Assembly (NCBI GenBank): GCA_016293615.1
Contig: JAEDDX010000033.1
Coordinates: 1 to 28,572 of the forward strand
Length of the DNA: 28,572 nucleotides
Source of the DNA: Acetatifactor sp.
GTDB taxonomy: Bacteria; Bacillota; Clostridia; Lachnospirales; Lachnospiraceae
Direction of reading: 5' to 3'
Shown here: piece after piece, positions 1-8,345 of the stretch
Layout of the letters: every line of letters starts with the position of its first letter
Numbering within the stretch: the first letter of the stretch is position 1
The notes under the pieces: model-generated
What the model saw: only the letters and a program-made list of their open reading frames with translations
Told to the model about the DNA's origin: nothing
Databases searched by the model: none
Position numbers and translations under genes: made by a program

Positions 1-117
1 AGCTGTACGATTTATGGTAGTTATGATACAATGAGCGCAAGAGAGCCAACATGCCAACATGATTGGCGAACGGCGAATGTCGATCATGTGCCGCACCTGC
101 AGGATCAGTGCAGGATA

Positions 118-145
118 AAAAGTATCGGATGAAAAGTATCGGATG
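118..145. repeat. 14-bp perfect tandem duplication
   Basis: The unit AAAAGTATCGGATG occurs twice head to tail (118-131 and 132-145) just before the ribosome site of the CapA-like gene. Nearby, CCAACATG is also directly duplicated (47-62 area). These look like replication-slippage duplications in a leader. I see no convincing promoter or gene in bases 1-117. Confidence 0.7.
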
Positions 146-159
146 AATAAGGAATTGAT

Positions 160-1608
160 ATGAAACATGTTTGGAAGTTTTTAGCGCTGCTTTGCTGTCT
201 GGGGCTTCTCGGCGGCTGCGGGGAAGAGCTGCCGCCCGTGCAGACGGTGGAGCCGGTGCAGCTGTCGTCCCAACCGCAAAGTACGGAGGAAGCGCGGAAG
301 GATTCGGCCACAGAGGCTTTGGAAAGTGCCGGCGAAACGGCGGATGCATCGCAGACATACGGAAGTGACGAAGAAACCGTCAGGACAGAGGAGGGCAGCG
401 ACGGTCTGCCGGCAGAAGACAACAGACAGGGGAATCCCAAGGTCACGCTGGTGATGGTGGGCGATATCCTGCTGCACACCCCTGTGGCGAAGGGAGCGAA
501 GAAGGAGGACGGAAGCTATGACTTCAACCACCTCTTTGCCCATGTGACCGACAGAATACAGGCTGCAGACCTAAGGCTGGTCAATCAGGAGGTCATCATC
601 GGGGGCGCCGGGCTTGGCGTCAGCGGGTATCCTGCGTTCAACGCGCCCTACGAGCTGGGAGACGCCCTTCACAGCGCGGGCTTCAATGTGATTCTGCATG
701 CGACCAACCATGCGCTCGACAAAGGAAAGCAGGGACTCTTAAACTGCCTTGCTTTCTGGCAGGAACATTATCCGGAAAAAGCGATCCTCGGTATCCACGG
801 CAGTGCGGATGACAGCGAGGAGATCTATGTCTATGAGCAGGACGGTATCCGCATCGCCATCCTGAATTACACATACGGAACCAACGGAATCCCTCTGCCG
901 GATGACATGCCCTATGCTGTGGACCTGCTCCGGGAGAAGAAGATCGTCAAGGATCTGCAGGCGGCTGAGGAGCTGGCTGATTTCACGGTGGTCTGTCCGC
1001 ACTGGGGCACGGAGTATACCCTGGAGCAGACCAAAGCACAGAAGAAATGGGCCAGACTTTTTGTGGAAAACGGTGCGGATCTGATCCTCGGAACCCATCC
1101 GCATGTCATAGAGCCCGTCGCAATCTGGCAGCAGGACGAAAACGGAGTGTGGACGGAGACCGTGGCGGATGCGGCGGACAGTACGCTTCTGACATCCGGT
1201 GGTTTCACGGCGGACGGACAGGCCACTGATGCTTTGCCCGGGGATACGGCGGCGCAGGATGTGAGGGCTTGCGTACCGGTCTTTTATTCCCTCGGAAATT
1301 TCGTCAACTGGACTTCCGGAAAGGGGGACGGCGTGGCGAACCGCATGGTGGGCGGTATGGCGCATGTTACGATTGCGAAGCAGGAGAACGGCAGAGTATC
1401 AGTCACAGAGTGGAGCGTTGAACCTCTGGTCAGTCATGTGGAGCAGGGATTTGGAAATGTGACGGTCTATCCCCTGTCACAGTATAGTCCGGAGCTTGCC
1501 GCGCAAAATGAGATCCGCAGCCAGGACGGCAATTTTTCGTATGAGTACTGTACAGAGCTGGTCCGGAATGTATTCGGACTTTCAATCGCACAGGAGCATG
1601 AGAACTAA
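160..1608 (+). CDS. CapA family lipoprotein (PGA_cap metallophosphoesterase-like)
   Basis: 482 aa. The N-terminus is a lipoprotein signal: basic MKHVWK, a hydrophobic stretch, and a lipobox LLGGC with Cys20 as the predicted lipidation site. Residues about 25-95 are an acidic, Ser/Thr/Glu-rich linker. The catalytic-type fold starts near residue 97 with VGDILLH and continues with NQEV, HATNHALDKG, HWGTEY, LILGTHPHV and SLGNFV, the motif series of the CapA/PGA_cap family (calcineurin-like metal-binding fold). Family members include the CapA protein of poly-gamma-glutamate synthesis, but stand-alone lipoprotein versions such as this one, with no capB or capC beside them, have unproven roles at the cell surface. 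The start is supported by AAGGAA about 5 nt upstream. It appears to stand alone, followed by a hairpin and then tcdA. Confidence 0.9.
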   Translation: MKHVWKFLALLCCLGLLGGCGEELPPVQTVEPVQLSSQPQSTEEARKDSATEALESAGETADASQTYGSDEETVRTEEGSDGLPAEDNRQGNPKVTLVMVGDILLHTPVAKGAKKEDGSYDFNHLFAHVTDRIQAADLRLVNQEVIIGGAGLGVSGYPAFNAPYELGDALHSAGFNVILHATNHALDKGKQGLLNCLAFWQEHYPEKAILGIHGSADDSEEIYVYEQDGIRIAILNYTYGTNGIPLPDDMPYAVDLLREKKIVKDLQAAEELADFTVVCPHWGTEYTLEQTKAQKKWARLFVENGADLILGTHPHVIEPVAIWQQDENGVWTETVADAADSTLLTSGGFTADGQATDALPGDTAAQDVRACVPVFYSLGNFVNWTSGKGDGVANRMVGGMAHVTIAKQENGRVSVTEWSVEPLVSHVEQGFGNVTVYPLSQYSPELAAQNEIRSQDGNFSYEYCTELVRNVFGLSIAQEHEN

Positions 1609-1611
1609 ATG

Positions 1612-1651
1612 CTGCCGGGAAAGCCGGAGGGCAGCTGCCCTTCGGCGGCAG
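1612..1651 (+). other. GC-rich stem-loop between capA-like gene and tcdA
   Basis: CTGCC (1612-1616) pairs with GGCAG (1647-1651), and inside it 1623-1634 pairs almost perfectly with 1635-1646 (one G-T pair, nearly loopless). There is no T-run after it, so it is not a standard intrinsic terminator. It may stall RNA decay or terminate with help from a factor. Confidence 0.45.
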
Positions 1652-1676
1652 AATATCAGACGGACAGGAAAACAAT

Positions 1677-2426
1677 ATGAAAGAGATCTTTGAACGAACC
1701 GCGCTTCTTCTCGGAGAAGACGGTCTGAACCAACTGCAGAATGCCAGAGTGGCGGTATTCGGCGTCGGCGGCGTCGGCGGCTATGTCGTGGAGGCGCTCG
1801 CCAGAGGCGGCATCGGCGCGCTGGATTTGATTGATGATGATGTCGTTGCGCCAAGCAACATCAACCGCCAGATCATCGCAACGCACAGCACTATCGGACG
1901 GCCCAAGGTGGAGGTTGCAAGAGACAGGGTGCTCGACATCAACCCGGGCTGTAAGGTCAATTGTCATCAGACCTTTTATCTGCCTGAGACTGCGTCCCGG
2001 TTTGATATGAGGGACTATGATTATGTGGTGGATGCAATCGATACCGTATCGGGAAAGCTGATGCTGGCCGAGGAGGCCGCGAAGGCGGGGACGCCGATGA
2101 TTGCCGCGATGGGCGCCGGCAATAAGCTGGACCCGACCGGTTTTCAGGTCGCAGACATCAGCAGGACCAAGGGATGTCCTCTGGCCAGAGTCATGCGCAG
2201 AGAACTCAAAAAGCGGGGAATCACGAAGCTGAAGGTCGTCTATTCCGAGGAAGAACCGAAGACGCCGGCTGCCCCCCTGGAGAGCGCGGAAACCGCGCAG
2301 CCTGCGCATCCCAAGCGCCGGACCCCGGGCAGTGTTTCCTTTGTCCCTTCCGTGATGGGACTGATCATCGCGGGAGAGGTCATCAAAGATATCTGTAATA
2401 TCAATCAAAAAGGAGAGAGAGTATGA
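1677..2426 (+). CDS. tcdA: tRNA threonylcarbamoyladenosine dehydratase TcdA (ThiF/E1-like)
   Basis: 249 aa. An E1-like ATP-binding Rossmann fold opens with GVGGVGG (residues 29-35), followed by LIDDDVVAPSNINRQ (51-65), which supplies the ATP-contacting Asp, Asn, Arg and Gln of the ThiF superfamily. DAIDT and GAGNKLDPT follow, then SRTKGCPLARVMRREL, typical of the TcdA/YgdL/CsdL branch. The enzyme uses ATP to cyclise t6A at position 37 of ANN-decoding tRNAs to ct6A. The length is near the family norm. AGGAA sits 6 nt before the ATG. The stop overlaps the next start (ATGA), so it is probably translationally coupled with the DUF1292 gene, a common order in Clostridia. MoeB/ThiF in cofactor synthesis is a less likely alternative, because no ThiS/MoaD partner is present and the SRTKGCP stretch is characteristic. 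Confidence 0.9.
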   Translation: MKEIFERTALLLGEDGLNQLQNARVAVFGVGGVGGYVVEALARGGIGALDLIDDDVVAPSNINRQIIATHSTIGRPKVEVARDRVLDINPGCKVNCHQTFYLPETASRFDMRDYDYVVDAIDTVSGKLMLAEEAAKAGTPMIAAMGAGNKLDPTGFQVADISRTKGCPLARVMRRELKKRGITKLKVVYSEEEPKTPAAPLESAETAQPAHPKRRTPGSVSFVPSVMGLIIAGEVIKDICNINQKGERV

Positions 2427-2686
2427 GCGAAGAATTTATGGAGTACACAACATTTCATGTCACCGCAAAGGATGGTTCTGATGTGGAACTTGCGGTGATC
2501 ACAGAGTTCGAGTTTGAGAAGAAGAACTATGTGGCGGCAGCCCGGATTGAGAACGATACTGTCAGCGAAGAGGGCGTATACATCTATCGTGTCAAGGCTG
2601 ACGGCGACGACTTCCGGTTCGAGATGATCGCCGATGCGGCTGAGTATGAGAAGGTCGTGAACGCTTATCTGGAGCTGGAAGACTAG
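2423..2686 (+). CDS. DUF1292 family protein
   Basis: 87 aa, acidic, no signal peptide and no Cys motif. The pattern of an early aromatic stretch, a central FEFEKKNYVAAARI strand, then VYIYRVKADGDDFRFEMI and a final AAEYEKVVNAYLELE helix matches DUF1292, a small soluble family widespread in Firmicutes (the relatives of YrzB) with no assigned biochemical function. It overlaps tcdA by 4 nt (ATGA) and has an AAGGAGAG ribosome site inside the end of tcdA. The exodeoxyribonuclease III gene follows 49 nt later, so the three probably share a transcript. Confidence 0.85.
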   Translation: MSEEFMEYTTFHVTAKDGSDVELAVITEFEFEKKNYVAAARIENDTVSEEGVYIYRVKADGDDFRFEMIADAAEYEKVVNAYLELED

Positions 2687-2735
2687 GAAAGCGGACGGCA
2701 GATTACGAAACACAGACAAAGGATGGAGAAGCACA

Positions 2736-3488
2736 GTGAAATTTATTTCTTGGAATGTAAACGGACTCAGAGCCGTGATGGGCAAGAACTTCATGGAGGA
2801 TTTTGCGAAACTGGACGCCGATTTCTTCTGCTTACAGGAGACGAAGCTCCAGGCGGGACAGATCGAGATGGATCTTCCCGGTTATTACCAGTACTGGAAT
2901 TATGCGGAGAAAAAGGGGTATTCGGGTACCGCTGTTTTTACAAAGCATGAACCCATGTCCGTGACCTATGGGCTGGGCATTGAGGAGCACGACCACGAGG
3001 GAAGGGTGATTACTCTGGAGTATCCCGACTATTACCTGATCACCTGCTACACACCGAACTCCCAGGATGGACTGAAGCGCCTGGAGTACCGCATGCAGTG
3101 GGAGGAGGCGTTCCGCGCGTATCTGAACAGACTGGCTGAACAAAAGGGCGTCATTGTCTGCGGGGATCTGAATGTGGCGCATCAGGAGATCGACCTGAAA
3201 AACCCGAAGACCAACCGCATGAACGCGGGCTTTACGGACGAAGAACGCGGAAAGATGACGGCGCTTTTAGACAGCGGGTTCGTGGACAGCTTCCGGTATT
3301 TCTATCCGGACAAGGCAGAGATCTACAGCTGGTGGTCTTACCGTTTCCAGGCAAGACAGAAGAATGCGGGCTGGCGTATCGACTATTTCCTTGTCTCTGA
3401 AAATATCAAAGAGCGCATGAAGGGAGCAGCGATTCACAACGAAGTGTTCGGCTCCGACCACTGTCCCGTGGAGCTGATCCTGGAATAA
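2736..3488 (+). CDS. xth: Exodeoxyribonuclease III (AP endonuclease)
   Basis: 250 aa, the usual size for the ExoIII/ExoA branch of the EEP (endonuclease/exonuclease/phosphatase) superfamily. It acts in base excision repair, cutting at abasic sites and removing 3' blocking groups. Visible catalytic elements: SWNVNGLR at the N-terminus (Asn7), LQETK (metal-binding Glu35), GDLNVAH (Asp144, Asn146), WRIDYFLVS, and the C-terminal GSDHCPVE with Asp241 and His242. The start codon is GTG at 2736, chosen because the conserved KFISWNVNG begins immediately after it and GGAG lies 7 nt upstream; an ATG in another frame at 2723 is a shadow. It follows DUF1292 on the same strand without a terminator, and transcription from the opposite strand converges on its 3' end. 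Confidence 0.93.
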   Translation: MKFISWNVNGLRAVMGKNFMEDFAKLDADFFCLQETKLQAGQIEMDLPGYYQYWNYAEKKGYSGTAVFTKHEPMSVTYGLGIEEHDHEGRVITLEYPDYYLITCYTPNSQDGLKRLEYRMQWEEAFRAYLNRLAEQKGVIVCGDLNVAHQEIDLKNPKTNRMNAGFTDEERGKMTALLDSGFVDSFRYFYPDKAEIYSWWSYRFQARQKNAGWRIDYFLVSENIKERMKGAAIHNEVFGSDHCPVELILE

Positions 3489-3542
3489 CCCGGACAGGGT
3501 ACTGCCTGATAAACAACGCTGCAATATGTTCACAATAAGACA

Positions 3543-3565
3543 GCGGATGGATCAACACCATCCGC
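3543..3565 (-). terminator. Possible weak terminator at the 3' end of the dehydrogenase gene
   Basis: GCGGATGG (3543-3550) and CCATCCGC (3558-3565) form an 8-bp perfect stem around a 7-nt loop that contains the stop codon of the minus-strand gene. The T-run after it on the minus strand is poor (TGTCTTATTG), so termination is only possible. It could also act on the convergent plus-strand transcript. Confidence 0.3.
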
Positions 3566-4280
3566 CGTCGACTGTAATGATTTGACCGGTCAGGTATTCG
3601 GGGGCTTCGGCCGTCTGTAAAATGACCTCTGCCACCTCTTTTGGGGTGCCGAAGCGGTCCATCGGAATCTCTTCGCGCAGAGCATCCCTGTCCTCATCGG
3701 ACAGGCAGCTGTTCATGGAAGTGTCGATGACGCCGCAGGCGATGGCGTTGACCGGAATATGGCTGGGAGCGAGTTCTCTGGCGAGTGCTTTTGTGAAAGC
3801 GTTGACCGCACCCTTGGACGCCGAGTAGGCGACCTCCATGGAAGCACCGTGTTCTCCCCAGACGGAAGAGATGTTGATGATACGGCCACTGTGAGTGCGA
3901 AGCATCAGGGGAATTGCGTTCCGGCAGGTATAGAAGCAGGAATCCAGATTGGCCGCAAGGATCCTGTGCCACTCTTCGGAGGACATATCCTGCAGCAGAC
4001 CGATGTGTGCGACACCGGCGTTGTTGATCAGGACGTCCAGCCGGGGAATCTGTGTAAAAACGCGGCACACATCCGCCTCGCATCCCATGTCTGCCTGCAG
4101 GGCCAGGCACTGTACGCCAAAACGCGCTTCGAGGCCGGCAGCCTCCTGCCGCAGCTGCTCGAACGAATTCCTGCAGGTGAGTATCAGGTCATATCCGGCT
4201 TCGGCGAAGCGGGCAGCTGTCGCAAGGCCGATACCGCGGGATGCTCCGGTAATCAGAGCAGTTTTACGGGGACTACACAT
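3552..4280 (-). CDS. SDR-family NAD(P)-dependent oxidoreductase (FabG/YmfI-like)
   Basis: 242 aa classical short-chain dehydrogenase. Motifs in order: TGASRGIG cofactor loop (11-18), D64 in the QAD strand, NNAG (86-89), catalytic Ser139 in INISSVWG, Tyr152 and Lys156 in YSASK, and a C-terminal LTGQIITVDGG typical of FabG-type enzymes. The open frame continues far upstream to 4733, but I take the start at 4280, because GGAGG lies 6 nt before that ATG and the Rossmann fold begins at once; the longer version would overlap trxB on the other strand. Substrate cannot be told from sequence. It could be 3-oxoacyl-ACP reductase-like or EF-P 5-aminopentanone reductase (YmfI), which has this length and style; there are no other fatty-acid synthesis genes nearby. 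It is divergent from trxB. Confidence 0.88.
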   Translation of the reverse strand: MCSPRKTALITGASRGIGLATAARFAEAGYDLILTCRNSFEQLRQEAAGLEARFGVQCLALQADMGCEADVCRVFTQIPRLDVLINNAGVAHIGLLQDMSSEEWHRILAANLDSCFYTCRNAIPLMLRTHSGRIINISSVWGEHGASMEVAYSASKGAVNAFTKALARELAPSHIPVNAIACGVIDTSMNSCLSDEDRDALREEIPMDRFGTPKEVAEVILQTAEAPEYLTGQIITVDGGWC

Positions 4281-4329
4281 GTTTGCCTCCTTATTGCTGA
4301 TGCGCATGAATGCATGATTTGTGTGAAAC

Positions 4330-4358
4330 AGTGTATCATATTTACAGAGCCTTCTCAA
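4330..4358 (-). promoter_or_regulatory. Candidate sigma-A promoter for the dehydrogenase gene
   Basis: On the minus strand TTGAGA (4353-4358) and TACACT (4330-4335) are separated by exactly 17 nt. This puts transcription start about 40 nt before the ribosome site. The -35 lies in a small inverted repeat (AGCCT/AGGCT around 4350-4364). The plus-strand promoter for trxB must lie in the same divergent gap (4281-4397), but I see no clear match. Confidence 0.5.
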
Positions 4359-4397
4359 TAGGCTTACTCGCTTTTGTCGAGAGAAAGAGGTGCTTTT

Positions 4398-5312
4398 ATG
4401 TTGGATTTGATCATTATCGGCGCAGGACCGGCCGGCTTGTCCGCAGCCATCTACGGTAAGCGTGCCGGTCTGGAGCTCGTCGTTTTGGAAAAAGCCTATA
4501 TGGGCGGCGGACAGATTTTGAGCGCCGACAAGGTGGATAACTATCCCGGCCTGCCCGGTATCAACGGGTTTGACATGGGGATGAAGTTTCAGGAGCATGC
4601 CGAAGCTCTGGGAGCCGGGATCCGCGAGGCAAAAGTGGAGGAGATCACCGTATGCGACGGTTTTTTCCGGGTGCGCACGACGGAGGAGATGCTGGAAGCC
4701 AGGACCGTCATCTATGCAACGGGTGCGGCACATTCACACCTTGGCGTACCCGGTGAGGAAGAGCTTGCGGGAAAAGGAGTCTCTTACTGCGCAACCTGTG
4801 ACGGTGCGTTCTTCCGAAAGAAGACCGTTGCGGTTGTCGGGGGCGGGGATGTGGCTCTCGGTGATGCGGTATACTTATCCGCTCTCTGCGAAAAGGTATA
4901 CCTGATCCACAGAAGAGACACCTTCCGCGGCGCGGACAGTCTGCAGAAAAAGGTGCGTGAGGCGGACAATATCGAGATCCTCTACAACAGTGTCGTGGAG
5001 GAAATATGCGGACAGGACAGGGTGGAAACCATCCGCGTGAAGCATCTGCAAAGCGGGCAGCAGACGCAGCTTTCAGTCTCCGGCATCTTTGTCGCTGTCG
5101 GCACCAGGCCCGAGACGAAGCCTCTGCAGGGGCTTGCGGAGATGGACGAGAAGGGGTATGTGTATGCCGGCGAGGACTGTGCGACAGGGGTACCCGGTCT
5201 GTATGTGGCGGGCGACATCCGCAACAAACCCATGCGGCAGGTCATCACGGCGGTTGCAGACGGAGCCAATGCGGCGGTCTGCGCGGCGGAGTATATCCGG
5301 ACGGGTTGTTAA
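4398..5312 (+). CDS. trxB: Thioredoxin-disulfide reductase
   Basis: 304 aa, the standard length for low-molecular-weight TrxB. The FAD-binding Rossmann motif is GAGPAGLSAAIYGKRAG near residues 8-24, the redox-active dithiol is CATC (Cys131-Cys134, followed by DGAF), and the NADPH-binding fold has GGGDVALGDA. Near the C-terminus GLYVAGDIRNKPMRQVITAVADGANAA closes the FAD site. It transfers electrons from NADPH via FAD to thioredoxin in the cytoplasm. The start at 4398 is supported by AAAGAGG 7 nt upstream; an in-frame ATG 24 nt earlier would add a charged tail not expected before the Rossmann strand. It is divergent from the dehydrogenase gene and is ended by a strong terminator at 5358. No thioredoxin gene is adjacent in the window. 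Confidence 0.95.
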   Translation: MLDLIIIGAGPAGLSAAIYGKRAGLELVVLEKAYMGGGQILSADKVDNYPGLPGINGFDMGMKFQEHAEALGAGIREAKVEEITVCDGFFRVRTTEEMLEARTVIYATGAAHSHLGVPGEEELAGKGVSYCATCDGAFFRKKTVAVVGGGDVALGDAVYLSALCEKVYLIHRRDTFRGADSLQKKVREADNIEILYNSVVEEICGQDRVETIRVKHLQSGQQTQLSVSGIFVAVGTRPETKPLQGLAEMDEKGYVYAGEDCATGVPGLYVAGDIRNKPMRQVITAVADGANAAVCAAEYIRTGC

Positions 5313-5357
5313 GCCGGTTCACAATTCCAAACAGTTACAACAGGATATTTTTTACGG

Positions 5358-5386
5358 GAACATTTCTCCGGAAATGTTCTTTTTTT
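5358..5386 (+). terminator. Intrinsic terminator after trxB
   Basis: GAACATTTC (5358-5366) pairs perfectly with GAAATGTTC (5371-5379). The 4-nt loop TCCG closed by C-G is a UNCG-type stable tetraloop. Seven Ts follow directly (5380-5386). Confidence 0.92.
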
Positions 5387-5443
5387 GCGATAAACCCAGG
5401 AAAATCAAGGCTTGCGGGGCTTTTTCTTATTTGCGCTTTGTAT

Positions 5444-5472
5444 TTGACAAATCTTCATAAGTGTGTTATATT
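5444..5472 (+). promoter_or_regulatory. Consensus sigma-A promoter for the NlpC/P60 gene
   Basis: TTGACA (5444-5449) and TATATT (5467-5472) with exactly 17 nt between them. The start codon of the NlpC/P60 gene is 51 nt after the -10 box, and the trxB terminator lies upstream, so this gene is an independent unit. Confidence 0.88.
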
Positions 5473-5522
5473 TCTTAATAAATGTAACAAATATGTAATA
5501 ATTTAGAAATCGGAGCTTACCC

Positions 5523-6572
5523 ATGCAACACAAATTCCTGAAGACAACTGCATATCTTTTGACGGCATTCCTGACATTCGGAGGGATGAGCCTGACGGCG
5601 CAGGCTTCCGGAATCGGCGGCTCCGTGCTTCCCAGCGGCGGCATTGCGGTCAAGATCGCCAACGGCAACAGACTGGAAGATATCTCCTCCAACACCCTCA
5701 TCCCTGTTCAGACAATGATCGAGGATATGAAAGAAAGTGATAAGGCGGACGAGGAAGAAGAATGCATGGAGAATGTCGTGGTTGCGAATGTCGGCAACTA
5801 CGCCTCCGTCAGAACCGATCCCGATGTCAGAAGTGAGGTGGTCGGAAGAATCTATCCCAACGCAGTTGGAACCCTGCTGGAGGAGAAGGACGGCTGGTGT
5901 TATATTGAATCAGGCTCTGTGACCGGCTATGTGCTCAGCGATTTTCTGTATGTCGGCGATGAGGCGAGACAGGCAGTCGAAGAGCTGGGACTTCGCATTG
6001 CGAGAGTGGACGCGCAGATCCTGTATGTACGTACCGAGGCGGATTCCGAGGCAGAGGTTCTTGGCATGGTTCCGCAGGGAGAAGCACTTCTCGTACTCGA
6101 GGAGAGCACGGACTGGATCAAGGTAGATACCGAGGACGGTGAAGGCTGGGTCAGCGCGGAGTATGTGACCGTGAAGACCGAGTATGAGCACGCCGAATTC
6201 GTCTATGATACCGGCGATGAGGGCAGTGAGCTCGGTATTGCGGCAGTGGAATATGCGCTGCAGTTTGTGGGCAACCCCTATGTGTACGGCGGAACCAGTC
6301 TGACCAAGGGAATCGACTGTTCCGGCTTCGTCATGAAGGTCTACGAGAATTTTGGCGTGGAACTTCCTCATTCTTCTGCAGCAGACAGAAAGCAGGGACA
6401 TGCAGTGAAAAGCATCAAGGATGCACAGCCCGGCGACCTGATTTGTTATTCCGGCCATGTGGCTCTCTATATGGGTGACGGACAGATTGTACACGCCTCC
6501 AACGAGAGAGACGGAATCAAGGTTTCCAAGGTGGGCTACCGTAAGATTCTTGCAATCAGAAGAATCTTCTGA
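5523..6572 (+). CDS. Secreted SH3-domain NlpC/P60 peptidoglycan hydrolase
   Basis: 349 aa. An export signal occupies about residues 1-29 (Lys-containing N-region, hydrophobic core, cleavage likely after AQA). An acidic linker follows, then two bacterial SH3 repeats, about 78-140 (VVANVGNYASVRTDPDV...) and 150-208 (ARVDAQILYVRTEADSEA...), both with the VRT-x-P/S turn typical of SH3_3. The C-terminal NlpC/P60 domain (about 230-349) has catalytic Cys266 in GIDCSGFV, His312 in GHVALYMG and His324 in VHASN, the full Cys-His-His triad. The enzyme family cuts D-Glu to diamino-acid bonds in wall stem peptides; SH3 repeats bind the wall. It acts outside the membrane in growth or remodelling. It has its own promoter and terminator. 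All key residues are present. Confidence 0.93.
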   Translation: MQHKFLKTTAYLLTAFLTFGGMSLTAQASGIGGSVLPSGGIAVKIANGNRLEDISSNTLIPVQTMIEDMKESDKADEEEECMENVVVANVGNYASVRTDPDVRSEVVGRIYPNAVGTLLEEKDGWCYIESGSVTGYVLSDFLYVGDEARQAVEELGLRIARVDAQILYVRTEADSEAEVLGMVPQGEALLVLEESTDWIKVDTEDGEGWVSAEYVTVKTEYEHAEFVYDTGDEGSELGIAAVEYALQFVGNPYVYGGTSLTKGIDCSGFVMKVYENFGVELPHSSAADRKQGHAVKSIKDAQPGDLICYSGHVALYMGDGQIVHASNERDGIKVSKVGYRKILAIRRIF

Positions 6573-6630
6573 GAAGATACGGAGTGTATCGCAGCCGCAC
6601 AAAACGATCCCAAAGACAGAGAAAAACCAG

Positions 6631-6659
6631 CGCTTCGGAGCCATCCGGAGCGTTTTTTT
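6631..6659 (+). terminator. Intrinsic terminator after the NlpC/P60 gene
   Basis: CGCTTCGG (6631-6638) pairs with CCGGAGCG (6645-6652) with one G-T pair, a 6-nt loop, then seven Ts (6653-6659). Confidence 0.9.
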
Positions 6660-6663
6660 GTCC

Positions 6664-6692
6664 TTGTGCATGGACCGGCATTGTTTTATACT
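6664..6692 (+). promoter_or_regulatory. Candidate promoter of the GtrII-ABC operon
   Basis: TTGTGC (6664-6669) and TATACT (6687-6692) at 17-nt spacing, directly downstream of the preceding terminator and 72 nt before the first ATG. The -10 is strong and the -35 matches consensus only in its TTG half. Confidence 0.55.
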
Positions 6693-6764
6693 ATATTCAG
6701 GGGAAAAATATGATTACGGTCAGAATGATCTGAGAGGTAAGAGCCCCTTTGCAGGAGAAATGAG

Positions 6765-8345
6765 ATGGAGCTGGAAAAAGTCTTAAAATCGGTTTGGAAA
6801 AAGATTCCCGAGCAATGTAAATATGCCTTTTGCGGTGCATTTGTGATAGGCCTGCTGGACTATTTATACACGATCACCAATAAGTTTCTGACACTGGATT
6901 CCATGTGGAATATCTATTCTGCGCAGGATATGATCACATCCGGCAGACAGTTTCTGACCTATGCCTGCAGAATCAGTTCATATTTTGACCTGCCGGCGGT
7001 AAACGGTATCCTGGCGATTCTGTATCTGGCCCTTGCGGCTGCGCTCATTGTGCATATTTTCGAGATCAGGAGCCTTGTCCTGTCAGTACTGGCGGGAGGG
7101 ATGCTTGTGACATTCCCGGCGATATCGTCCACCTTCTGTTACACCTATACCGTGGACGGTTACATGCTTGCGCTTCTTCTGGTAGTGATTGCCTATGAGG
7201 TGACGGAACATTGGCAGTTCGGCTGGATTCCCGCCGCCTTATTTACGGGTTTTAGTCTGGGTGTCTACCAGGCATATTATTCATTCCTGATCATTCTCTG
7301 TGTGCTGAAGCTGCTTGCATGGCTATTGTACGAAAAAGATTGGCGCGAAGTTGTGAAAAAAGCGTTTCACTATATTCTTGTAGGAGTTCTGGGGTATGCC
7401 TTTTACGGGATCACTCTGAAGCTTATGCTGGCGAGGGCAAATCTGACCCTCTCCGGTTATCAGGGCACTGACAGGGTGTTTGGCTTTGCGCTGCGGGAGC
7501 TTCCGATCAACTGCTACAAGGCGACCAGAAATTTCTTCAGTTTTGTCTTCAGCATGAATGTGCTTACCGGGACACCTGCGATGCGCGTGGCGCTGTTTCT
7601 TCTGGTTCTGACGGCCGCGGCTGCATTCCTCTACCTTTTTGTGGCCAATCGGGTGTATAAGAGTCCCGTGCGTTGCGCTTTGATTCTGCTTCTTCTGGCA
7701 GCAACGCCGATGCTTGCGACACTGGCAATGGTCATGGCGCCGGATTGCTATTTCCATGTCCTGATGAGGGCGCCGTGGGCCCTGTTTTTTGTGTTTGCCC
7801 TCTATCTGACGGAGAAGGCGTGCGGACAGCTGGGCACATCGGGCATCAGAAGACAGATCAATCTGCTTTGGGCTTTGGTTACGGTCCTCTTTACTGCCGT
7901 CATGATCTGGCAGTTTATCGTAATGCAGGGCATTGTCGCATTCAACATGAGTGAGCGGTATGAGAAGACATACAGCCTGTGTTCGAGGATCGTGGCAAGA
8001 CTGGAGCAGGAACCGGAGTATTGTCTGGGAGAACCGGTGGCGATCATCGGAGGATATCCGGACCCTGACAGATACCCGCCGACGAGTATTACGGGCAATA
8101 CCGTGGGCTGGTATTTCGGTGTGAACGGAGAGTACTGCGCGACATCAACGAGGGACATCCGGGAGTTTTGTGCACACTATCTGGGCGTTTACTTTGTCGC
8201 GGCAGATGACGAGACGACCAATGCACTGCTGCAGACGGAAGAATTTGCGAAGATGGGACATTTCCCGGAGGAGGACTGCCTCAGAAACATAGACGGGGTA
8301 TGGGTATTTAAGTTGAATGGGGAGAAGAATGATGAAAAAGAATAA
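6765..8345 (+). CDS. Glucosyltransferase GtrII-like polytopic membrane protein
   Basis: 526 aa integral membrane protein. After a short charged N-terminus I count about ten hydrophobic spans: roughly residues 18-38, 80-102, 107-128, 132-150, 155-190 (a pair), 203-225, 270-292, 303-326, 335-350 and 365-390. A soluble extracytoplasmic tail of about 120 residues follows, ending in an Asp/Glu/Lys-rich stretch. The N-terminal pattern (FxxGLLxYLYTITNKF, LDSMWNIYSAQDMITSGRQFL) resembles the GtrII / glucosyltransferase-domain family, which moves glucose from a lipid carrier onto surface polymers or lipids. AGGAG lies 7 nt before the ATG. It overlaps the first ABC gene by 14 nt, so it is probably co-translated with the exporter pair. 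The sugar donor and acceptor cannot be inferred. Confidence is high for the membrane nature and moderate for the family. Confidence 0.7.
   Translation: MELEKVLKSVWKKIPEQCKYAFCGAFVIGLLDYLYTITNKFLTLDSMWNIYSAQDMITSGRQFLTYACRISSYFDLPAVNGILAILYLALAAALIVHIFEIRSLVLSVLAGGMLVTFPAISSTFCYTYTVDGYMLALLLVVIAYEVTEHWQFGWIPAALFTGFSLGVYQAYYSFLIILCVLKLLAWLLYEKDWREVVKKAFHYILVGVLGYAFYGITLKLMLARANLTLSGYQGTDRVFGFALRELPINCYKATRNFFSFVFSMNVLTGTPAMRVALFLLVLTAAAAFLYLFVANRVYKSPVRCALILLLLAATPMLATLAMVMAPDCYFHVLMRAPWALFFVFALYLTEKACGQLGTSGIRRQINLLWALVTVLFTAVMIWQFIVMQGIVAFNMSERYEKTYSLCSRIVARLEQEPEYCLGEPVAIIGGYPDPDRYPPTSITGNTVGWYFGVNGEYCATSTRDIREFCAHYLGVYFVAADDETTNALLQTEEFAKMGHFPEEDCLRNIDGVWVFKLNGEKNDEKE

Noticed and set aside
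739..1365. Long antisense frames across the capA-like gene and similar ones across 1656-2408, 5910-6671 and 11358-11939
   Set aside because: They are mirror frames of well-supported genes, with no ribosome sites and low-complexity or Arg/His-rich translations.
160..1608. Poly-gamma-glutamate capsule locus
   Set aside because: Only a CapA-like protein is present; no capB, capC or capE neighbours, so capsule synthesis cannot be claimed.
4281..4733. N-terminal extension of the minus-strand dehydrogenase to 4733
   Set aside because: It would run antisense through the start of trxB, contains no domain, and a good GGAGG site precedes the ATG at 4280.
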